Positions 1-6,566 of a DNA stretch of 8,383 nt are shown one piece after another. Where the stretch lies: positions 1-8,383 of the forward strand of contig JAJYOH010000248.1 of the NCBI GenBank assembly GCA_021796315.1, given 5' to 3'. Made by a program: the position numbers and the translations under genes. The notes below the pieces were generated by a model. That model had not been told where the DNA came from and searched no databases. It worked only from the letters and a program-made list of their open reading frames with translations. Every line of letters starts with the position of its first letter. The first letter of the stretch is position 1. This DNA is from Chloroflexota bacterium (GTDB lineage: Bacteria > Chloroflexota > Anaerolineae > Anaerolineales > Villigracilaceae).

Positions 1-1091
1 TAGGTGTGCCCTTTTTCTACAAGGCCACGCGTCTCCTCTGGGACGACAAGCTGGCTGCTGTTTCCTCGTGGCTTTTCGTACTCTATCCCGAATCCGTGCT
101 GACGGGCGGGGCGCAGATGCGCGAGCCTTTCCTGCTGACTTTTGTCGCGATGGCCTTTTGGGGCTTTGCCAACTTTTTGAAACAGGAAGATGGCGGCGAA
201 AAAAATAAAACTATGTGGTGGTGGCTTGGTGTTGGAATCGTTGGGATGCTGTTGGTGTCACCGGCGATGGCGCTGGCGTTGATCATTTTGTTCGGTGGGT
301 GGCTGTGGCTGAGGGGAAAAAAGAATCGTTTGCCCTGGCAGGTTTGGGCGGCGGTGGGAAGCGTGTTTGTCATCGGAGTGTTATTGCTCGCCTATAGTTT
401 GAGCCGTTCGCACGATTTTGGCGGTGGGTCGCCTGCCAGCGTGATCTTGAATTGGATCCGTGGTTCGGGATATTGGGTGGTTTATCAACTTCAAAAAGGT
501 TCCGGTCAGGTTCAAAATGTTTTTTCCAAGATGAGTCCGCTCACACAGTTCTTTTTTGTAGTGGTCTATGGAATCGTTCAACCGGTTTTGCCGCCCGCGT
601 TCTTTGCGCCAACTACTTTTACATGGCACGTCATTTCTGTTTTCCGCGCGGCGGGTTGGTATGTGGTCCTGCCGCTTCTGATTTACGCTCCGTTCGCGGC
701 GTGGAAGTCCGCTCGGGGACGTGAACGCCGCCTGTGGTTGTGGCTGACCGCGTTTTCGTGGGCATGGATTTTGATCTGCTCCATACGCGCGGGCGGCAGC
801 CAGTGGGACAATCCGCGATATCGTCTCATTTTCTTTGGATGGCAGGCGCTCGTCTCCGGATATGCCTGGCTGTGGTGGCGTGAACATCGTGATAACTGGC
901 TGCCCCGCATTGTTGGTCTTGAGATATTCTGTTTGCTTTTATATAGTCAGTGGTATCTGGCGCGTTATTATCAGATTGGCCTTCATCTGCCAATTATGTT
1001 CGTGCTTGGTTTGAGCCTGGTCGTCTTCGTTCTGACCTTTGTGGGCGGCTGGTTTTGGGATCGCTGGCGTGCCGGAAGAGAACACGCTTGA
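1..1091 (+). CDS. GT-C-like polytopic membrane protein, 5' end cut by the window (partial)
   Basis: The frame is open to the left edge, so the GTG at position 6 is probably not the true start. The visible part has 361 residues counted from that GTG. About ten hydrophobic segments can be read (roughly 15-33, 41-58, 70-100, 112-131, 180-200, 214-232, 243-260, 274-291, 300-318, 328-352). A short 'MREPF' (38-42) resembles the (T/R)EP motif that follows the first catalytic loop in PMT/ArnT-like GT-C glycosyltransferases. 'GGSQWDNPRYR' (263-273) resembles the loop before the last membrane helices in that group. The catalytic acidic motif expected in the first extracytoplasmic loop would lie upstream, outside the window. 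A role as a membrane glycosyltransferase using a lipid-linked sugar is inferred; an O-antigen ligase or polymerase-like protein is an alternative. The stop codon overlaps the -35 box of the gmd promoter, so downstream genes need not depend on this gene's transcript. Confidence 0.6.
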   Translation, partial: GVPFFYKATRLLWDDKLAAVSSWLFVLYPESVLTGGAQMREPFLLTFVAMAFWGFANFLKQEDGGEKNKTMWWWLGVGIVGMLLVSPAMALALIILFGGWLWLRGKKNRLPWQVWAAVGSVFVIGVLLLAYSLSRSHDFGGGSPASVILNWIRGSGYWVVYQLQKGSGQVQNVFSKMSPLTQFFFVVVYGIVQPVLPPAFFAPTTFTWHVISVFRAAGWYVVLPLLIYAPFAAWKSARGRERRLWLWLTAFSWAWILICSIRAGGSQWDNPRYRLIFFGWQALVSGYAWLWWREHRDNWLPRIVGLEIFCLLLYSQWYLARYYQIGLHLPIMFVLGLSLVVFVLTFVGGWFWDRWRAGREHA

Positions 1092-1115
1092 CATGCCCAA
1101 TAGAGAGTTTATAAT
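1088..1115 (+). promoter_or_regulatory. Consensus sigma-70/sigma-A type promoter for the gmd operon
   Basis: TTGACA (1088-1093) and TATAAT (1110-1115) are both perfect matches to the housekeeping consensus, separated by 16 nt. The -35 box overlaps the TGA stop (1089-1091) of the preceding gene. There is no TG extension before the -10 box. Transcription would start near 1121-1123, giving a leader of about 25 nt before the gmd start at 1147. A twelve-base perfect match at good spacing is very unlikely by chance in 8 kb. It implies strong, activator-independent transcription of gmd and the genes coupled to it. Confidence 0.8.
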
Positions 1116-1129
1116 TCAATAACTGAATT
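1113..1129 (+). repeat. Perfect 6-bp inverted repeat spanning the expected transcription start
   Basis: AATTCA (1113-1118) and TGAATT (1124-1129) are exact reverse complements around a 5-nt centre. The left arm overlaps the end of the -10 box, and the centre covers the predicted start of transcription. This placement suits a repressor operator, but arms this short and AT-rich also arise by chance. No regulator gene is present in the window. Confidence 0.35.
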
Positions 1130-1135
1130 TTGATT

Positions 1136-2118
<983 letters not shown>

Positions 2119-2125
2119 GAAACGA

Positions 2126-3085
2126 ATGACACATCTCTCATTGATCGTGCCTGTCTATAACGAAGAAGAAAATTTGTCCTTGCTGTTCGAGGCAATCCAT
2201 CGTGTGATGGATCCGTTGAAATATAGCTGGGAATTGATATTCGTTGATGATGGCAGTCTCGATAAAAGTGTGGATGTGTTGCGTGGCCTGGCCGCCAAAG
2301 ACAGGAAGCACATGCGAGTTGTGATCTTCCGCCGCAACTTTGGACAGACTGCCGCGATCGCCGCCGGAATTGATCATTCAGATGGCGAGAACATTGTCCT
2401 GCTGGACGCTGATCTGCAAAATGATCCGGCTGATATCCCGTTGCTTCTTGCAAAATTGGACGAAGGCTATGATGTGGTCAGTGGCTGGCGCAAGCATCGT
2501 ATGGATAACGCTATCACGCGCAACCTGCCCTCTTCCATTGCCAATGGTTTGATTTCCTGGGTTACAGGCGTTCACCTGCATGATTATGGTTGTACGCTAA
2601 AAGCTTATCGCCGTGACGCCCTGCAAGGTTTTCGCTTATATGGTGAAATGCATCGCTTTATTCCGGTCTTTGCCCATTCCGTTGGCGCCCGCATAACCGA
2701 GGTTGAAGTTCATCATCAGCCGCGCCTTTATGGAAAATCAAAAGTTGGCCTTGAACGCACTTTAAAAGTTCTGCTCGATCTGTTTACGGTCAAATTCCTT
2801 TTGAGCTACGCCAATAAGCCAATCTATCTTTTTGGTGGGACAGGAATTGCTTTTATCCTGACCGGCGCGCTCACGCTTCTCTATCTCTTTATCCGGCGTA
2901 CTTTTGCCAATGTTGGGGTCTTGGGATCGCCTCTCTTTCAACTCGCCGTGATGTTCCTCATCCTGGGGTTTCAATCCATTTTGATGGGGCTGATCGCTGA
3001 ACTTTTGGTGCGGACGTATCATGAATCCCAGCAGAAACCCACCTATACAATACGGGAGGTTATTCAGAGGAAGCGCCTTAAATGA
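2126..3085 (+). CDS. Family 2 polyprenyl-phosphate glycosyltransferase (DPM1/GtrB/ArnC-like)
   Basis: A cytosolic GT-A domain is followed by two membrane helices. Such enzymes transfer a sugar from a nucleotide donor to undecaprenyl or another polyprenyl phosphate at the inner face of the membrane. In the 319-residue product, IVPVYNEE (7-14) opens the fold and DDGS (41-44) binds the nucleotide. DADLQ (94-98) is the DXD-type metal site, DYGCTLKAYR (153-162) and HRFIP (176-180) form the acceptor region, and RLYGKSKVGLERT (200-212) is the conserved interfacial segment. Hydrophobic helices lie near 231-256 and 266-296. AGGA (2117-2120) sits 5 nt before the ATG and overlaps the gmd stop. The gene's own stop overlaps the next start as ATGA, so the three genes should be translated as a set. 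The sugar cannot be read from sequence: mannose, glucose and a gmd-derived deoxyhexose are all possible. Base composition is like that of gmd. Confidence 0.9.
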   Translation: MTHLSLIVPVYNEEENLSLLFEAIHRVMDPLKYSWELIFVDDGSLDKSVDVLRGLAAKDRKHMRVVIFRRNFGQTAAIAAGIDHSDGENIVLLDADLQNDPADIPLLLAKLDEGYDVVSGWRKHRMDNAITRNLPSSIANGLISWVTGVHLHDYGCTLKAYRRDALQGFRLYGEMHRFIPVFAHSVGARITEVEVHHQPRLYGKSKVGLERTLKVLLDLFTVKFLLSYANKPIYLFGGTGIAFILTGALTLLYLFIRRTFANVGVLGSPLFQLAVMFLILGFQSILMGLIAELLVRTYHESQQKPTYTIREVIQRKRLK

Positions 3086-5457
3086 TTTCTCTTAGCTCAC
3101 TATCGATTTTAAAAGTGAATGGCTATCGAATTGGTCTATCCCTGTACTTAGGAATAGGATTCAGTATTTCTGTTTACAATTACTGGTTAGTAGATCTTAT
3201 TCCCCTAACCCATACGCAAATAATTCTTTATTTGGCGTTGGCAACCTTCGGAAGCTCTGTTGGCTATTATTTGCTCTTGGAATTATGGATAGTTCCGCGT
3301 TTAAGGGAAATGACCAGGTTGATGCAATGGAAATTAATAGGTATAAGTATTTTTGTTGGCATCTTTCTTATGTTTGCCGGTACAAGCTCTTGGAATCTAT
3401 CCTCTAGATATATAGCATTCTTTTTACCGCCTGAAACATTGTCTATATCCGTGCCAGCCCAGCAAAATGATGTCAATCCGCAAATCGTTATTTTGCGGAT
3501 TTCAACATCAGTAGGGGATGTCTCATACAACACTATAAATTACAATGGCTGGACAAGGAGCGGTTATCAACTAATTCTTAAGGATTTGTTAAATAACCAA
3601 TTAAAATGGACGGGAAGAACAGGCGAGCAGGCGAAGATAGTTTTTCTTAGATCCTCGAAGGGTGGGACAATAACTGTTTCATGGAATGGACAAAGCCAGA
3701 TGATAGAAATCCCCTCAAGCGCGGGGAATACATATACATATACTAGTGATTTCACAATTCCTTTTTATGCTAGTAATACAATGTTGCTATTGCTGGTTGT
3801 TCAGAGTTTTATTATCCTTTGTTACGCATTAAATCTACTAATATGGGGGAAAAGGATATTAATAATAAAAGAAATTAAGCAATCGATTTTAACTCTTTCT
3901 AATCAAAGAAATAGTCAAACTATAGGTCTGAGAACCGAGATTGCTGATAGAAAAAATATAATCTTGGATTGGCTAGTTGTCTTTTTTATAATTATTGTTG
4001 CTACAACACTCCGTGTAGTTGATTTGGAGAATCTTTTTCCTTACATTGATGAGTACAATCATCTTATTGCTGCAAAACAAATATTGTTTGGATCACCAAT
4101 AAGCACTGTGTATCAACGTGGTTTGTTTATTGTCACTCTACCGGCAGTTTTTTTCTTTCGGTTGTTTGGGATCAAATTATGGTCTGCCCGGCTTCCGGGC
4201 GTATTGTTTAATTCGTTTGCTGTTATTCCCTTGTACCTGATTTCAAAAAAAATTAACCGGCGGATTGCTCTTTTGGCATGCATATTGTATTCTGTAGATC
4301 CATGGATTATTTCTATTGCACGCACTGTGAGAGAATATGCATATTATCCCTTTTATTTTTACTGGATCATCTATGGAATGATTGTGTTTATTGAACAATT
4401 TCCAAATCGTTTTGTTGTCATAAAAGATTGGAGAAAAATAGTTACACCCCAATTGGGTCTCCTAAGTCTAATTCTTGCTCTGCCTCCAGTCTATGCTATA
4501 AGAATAGATCCTTCTTCAACCTTTAAAATAATTCTTATTGCTTATATAGTATTTACATTGTTTGTGCTTGGGAAATTTGATCTAGGCAATAAAGTGAATA
4601 TATCGTTTTTGGCTATTGTTAGCGTAGGAATAGTTTTCATTGGATATTACTACGCTTCGAAACAGAACGATCTTTCGATCTTTCCAAGATTCTATGCTGG
4701 TTCTCTACTCTATTTTTTCCCCAATCCTATCCAACAGTTATATTTTAATAGAACTGCAATTTTGTACACATTTGCAGTTATTAGTGCAATTTCCGTCAGT
4801 CTACTTGCTCGTCGCCAAAATTTTGTCCCAATATTTATTTTAACAGTCTGCTTTCTTTCGATGCTTTTTTTTACATTCTTTTTTATCCGTAGTACTCGTC
4901 CTCGTTATTTAGTCAATGTGCAACTTTGGTATATCATACTTATAGCGATTGGTTTATGTGGAATATGGGCCTTTTTGGAATCAAGTTTTTCTTGGAAACG
5001 AATAATTAAGTTGTTAAGCGCCTTAACTTTGTTAGCTTTAACACTCAATTTTTCGCAAATTCTGCTGCCCTTATTTTACAATGAACAAATCTATGTACCT
5101 ATTACAGAAGAATATCATGATAATGTAACACCAGCTTATATGTTTTTACTTGACAAAATAAATGTTGACGATGTATTAATATCAAGGGCTTTTCAAAGCT
5201 ATGTCGTTTGGAAAGGGGTACCAGTATTTAAACAAATGTACTTCTATAATTCTCTTCCTGGGATGCCTAGAGATAAAATTCTTTCTATTGTCAAAAAAAA
5301 CAAATCTGGGTGGATAGTTTTGGATGTTGAAATTACGAGACCATCCGATTTTTTACCTCATACCACAATAGAAATTAACAATAAAAACATCGAATATATT
5401 GGCATTTTTGGCAATCAAGAAATATGGCATTGGAGTGTCGCTAATGTTTCGAATTAA
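3082..5457 (+). CDS. GT-C superfamily membrane glycosyltransferase with a large N-terminal extension
   Basis: The predicted product has 791 residues. Residues 1-105 hold about three membrane helices (15-35, 45-68, 83-102). Residues 115-225 are polar and rich in beta-like alternation (for example GTITVSWNGQ at 195-204), which suggests an extracytoplasmic beta-sandwich. A helix at 232-255 and a charged cytosolic linker (256-292) lead into the GT-C core. There the first extracytoplasmic loop carries YIDEYNH (321-327), with D323-E324 matching the catalytic acidic pair of PMT/ArnT-type enzymes. Further motifs are SARLPG (368-373), ARTVREYAYY (413-422) and RPRYL (606-610). The C-terminal 130 or so residues (from about 665) look soluble. 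It likely transfers a sugar from a polyprenyl-phosphate donor to an acceptor outside the membrane, paired with the upstream GT2. ATG overlaps the previous stop as ATGA, with AGGAAG at 3068-3073. The gene is far more AT-rich than its neighbours (hand counts of two 60-base lines gave 32% and 37% GC, against 58% in a gmd line), with many ATA, AGA and TTA codons. Acceptor and sugar are unknown. Confidence 0.8.
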   Translation: MISLSSLSILKVNGYRIGLSLYLGIGFSISVYNYWLVDLIPLTHTQIILYLALATFGSSVGYYLLLELWIVPRLREMTRLMQWKLIGISIFVGIFLMFAGTSSWNLSSRYIAFFLPPETLSISVPAQQNDVNPQIVILRISTSVGDVSYNTINYNGWTRSGYQLILKDLLNNQLKWTGRTGEQAKIVFLRSSKGGTITVSWNGQSQMIEIPSSAGNTYTYTSDFTIPFYASNTMLLLLVVQSFIILCYALNLLIWGKRILIIKEIKQSILTLSNQRNSQTIGLRTEIADRKNIILDWLVVFFIIIVATTLRVVDLENLFPYIDEYNHLIAAKQILFGSPISTVYQRGLFIVTLPAVFFFRLFGIKLWSARLPGVLFNSFAVIPLYLISKKINRRIALLACILYSVDPWIISIARTVREYAYYPFYFYWIIYGMIVFIEQFPNRFVVIKDWRKIVTPQLGLLSLILALPPVYAIRIDPSSTFKIILIAYIVFTLFVLGKFDLGNKVNISFLAIVSVGIVFIGYYYASKQNDLSIFPRFYAGSLLYFFPNPIQQLYFNRTAILYTFAVISAISVSLLARRQNFVPIFILTVCFLSMLFFTFFFIRSTRPRYLVNVQLWYIILIAIGLCGIWAFLESSFSWKRIIKLLSALTLLALTLNFSQILLPLFYNEQIYVPITEEYHDNVTPAYMFLLDKINVDDVLISRAFQSYVVWKGVPVFKQMYFYNSLPGMPRDKILSIVKKNKSGWIVLDVEITRPSDFLPHTTIEINNKNIEYIGIFGNQEIWHWSVANVSN
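3475..3501 (+). repeat. Perfect 10-bp inverted repeat inside the GT-C gene
   Basis: AATCCGCAAA (3475-3484) and TTTGCGGATT (3492-3501) are exact reverse complements with a 7-nt loop. The hairpin lies within the coding sequence, at about residues 132-140, just where the predicted extracytoplasmic beta-rich region begins. No T-run follows it, so it is not a standard intrinsic terminator. A stem this long with a short loop would be expected well under once in a window of this size. Confidence 0.6.
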
Positions 5458-5605
5458 TGGCAGAATACTTGTTTTAGGCGGCTTTTATTTTCCGCCTCTT
5501 ACAGCTGTTTAGTTCGATCCATCGCACATTCTTTTTTCGCCGTTTTGCTGCTCCAAAAACGTAAGTTGTTACTGATTTATAAGATTGTGAAAACAAAGGT
5601 AAAAA
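5458..5605. other. 148-nt intergenic spacer, no gene seen
   Basis: No convincing coding frame, RNA gene or consensus promoter is visible here. It holds the hairpin at 5476-5497 and a second imperfect one (CGTTTTG at 5541-5547 against CAAAAACG at 5554-5561, with a one-base bulge). A TATAAG occurs at 5578-5583 but lacks a matching -35 box at normal distance. AAAGG (5595-5599) precedes the next start by 6 nt and is a plausible ribosome binding site. The spacer is the largest gap in the window and marks the end of the AT-rich gene. Confidence 0.5.
5476..5497 (+). terminator. Possible weak terminator or transcript-end hairpin
   Basis: AGGCGG (5476-5481) pairs with CCGCCT (5492-5497) across a 10-nt T-rich loop, 19 nt after the stop of the GT-C gene. 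The stem is GC-rich, but the sequence after it (CTTACAG) is not a T-run on either strand. Intrinsic termination would therefore be weak. It may instead stabilise the 3' end of the gmd operon transcript. Confidence 0.35.
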
Positions 5606-6526
5606 ATGAACCTTCAGATCTCCGACAAACGTCAGTTTTTGATTCGATTAGCGGGGACTTTGCTGGCAATCGCTTTGATCGCAGTATTAATCCGCCAGCA
5701 GGGATGGACGGAAATTCTTTCGGCCGTCAAAAAAATCTCATTTACCAATATTTTGTTTGCTATCCTTCTGATTATTGCTTCGCGTTTTTTCGTGATCGGA
5801 CGCTGGTTTATTCTTTTGCGTTCCGGTGGAGTAAAGATCTCATTTTCTGATACAACCGCCCTGACCTTTACCGGGCTTTTCTCGGCGAACTTTTTGCCGA
5901 CCACCATTGGCGGAGATGTTGTCCGGCTGGCAGGCGCAATGCAAATGGGCTATGACCGCGCTGTCTGCCTCGCCTCAATTGCCGCGGACCGTTTAGTCGG
6001 GATGCTGGGAATGGTGCTTACTCTCCCGTACGGCTTATTTACAGCCTGGACCACTCTTGGGCATAGCGCGGCTCAATCTTTGGCTTTCCCCGCCATCTTT
6101 ATCCGGTTGAACAATTTCATCAAACGCACGCTTCAAACTTTTTCGCTTTGGTTTAAGAAACCGTTGGCTTTGCTGGCGTCCCTCTTATGCACATGGGGAC
6201 ACATGCTTTGTACTTTTGGCGCGCTTTATATCCTGATAGAGGGACTCGGAAGCCACGTCTCGTTTTGGATGATTGCCGGGTTGTGGAGTGTGGCCTACTT
6301 CGTGACTCTGATTCCCATTTCCATTAATGGCTATGGCGTTCAGGAACTTTCGTTGACATTTTTATTCTCGAATATCGGCGGCCTGACCCCGGCCGCGAGT
6401 TTGACCGTCGCTGTGCTGATGCGCGCTTTGTACATGGCGGCCAGCCTGCCGGGAGCGGTATTCATGCCATCCATTTTGGCAGCGTTGGATACAGATCATG
6501 TTGTTGCCGATAAAAATGGGGAATAA
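5606..6526 (+). CDS. Flippase-like / lysylphosphatidylglycerol synthase TM-region family membrane protein
   Basis: The 306-residue product is an integral membrane protein of the PF03706 (UPF0104, YbhN/AglD-like) family. Members include the membrane half of MprF and proteins linked to polysaccharide or glycolipid export. Family motifs are clear: NFLPTTIGGDVVR (95-107), an ADR in helix context (127-129), and PISINGYGVQE (237-247), which corresponds to the usual 'iPggiGvrE' element. Helices are apparent near 13-29, 47-71, 84-98, 131-147, 188-212, 219-236 and 264-285. The region around 145-185 is shorter and less hydrophobic than in many relatives. AAAGG lies 6 nt before the ATG. It stands downstream of a GT2/GT-C pair, so a role in moving or supplying a lipid-linked sugar is a reasonable inference, but the biochemical function of stand-alone members is not settled. 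Base composition returns to that of gmd. Confidence 0.85.
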   Translation: MNLQISDKRQFLIRLAGTLLAIALIAVLIRQQGWTEILSAVKKISFTNILFAILLIIASRFFVIGRWFILLRSGGVKISFSDTTALTFTGLFSANFLPTTIGGDVVRLAGAMQMGYDRAVCLASIAADRLVGMLGMVLTLPYGLFTAWTTLGHSAAQSLAFPAIFIRLNNFIKRTLQTFSLWFKKPLALLASLLCTWGHMLCTFGALYILIEGLGSHVSFWMIAGLWSVAYFVTLIPISINGYGVQELSLTFLFSNIGGLTPAASLTVAVLMRALYMAASLPGAVFMPSILAALDTDHVVADKNGE

Positions 6527-6566
6527 GATGCGCGCTTTACGGTAAAATCAAGTCCCGTGGAAGTTC

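Noticed and set aside
6..8. GTG at position 6 as a true start of the first gene
   Set aside because: The frame is open to the left edge, and the protein begins in the middle of the expected membrane topology without the first catalytic loop, so the gene very likely starts upstream.
3071..3081. 11-bp direct repeat AAGCGCCTTAA at 3071-3081 and 5016-5026, as possible flanks of a transferred segment
   Set aside because: Several exact 11-mers are expected to recur by chance in 8 kb, and the second copy lies inside the gene rather than at its end.
4186..4200. GCCCGG-CTT-CCGGGC palindrome in the AT-rich gene
   Set aside because: Chance-level stem length. It encodes the ARLPG part of a conserved motif, which explains the local GC richness.
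5013..5027. GTTAAG-CGC-CTTAAC palindrome in the AT-rich gene
   Set aside because: A 6-bp stem with a triloop is expected about twice in a window of this size, and no T-run or regulatory context accompanies it.
5545..5850. Open frame overlapping the start of the flippase-like gene
   Set aside because: It overlaps the well-supported PF03706-family frame, has no family features and no ribosome binding site that stands out.
6501..6529. TTGTTG with TAAGAT at 17-nt spacing as a promoter for the last gene
   Set aside because: Both boxes match the consensus poorly and lie in or at the end of the preceding gene; read-through from upstream is simpler.
6528..6545. A five-codon leader frame (ATG 6528 to TAA 6545) before the last gene
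   Set aside because: It is too short to support, has no attenuator structure around it, and such frames are common by chance.
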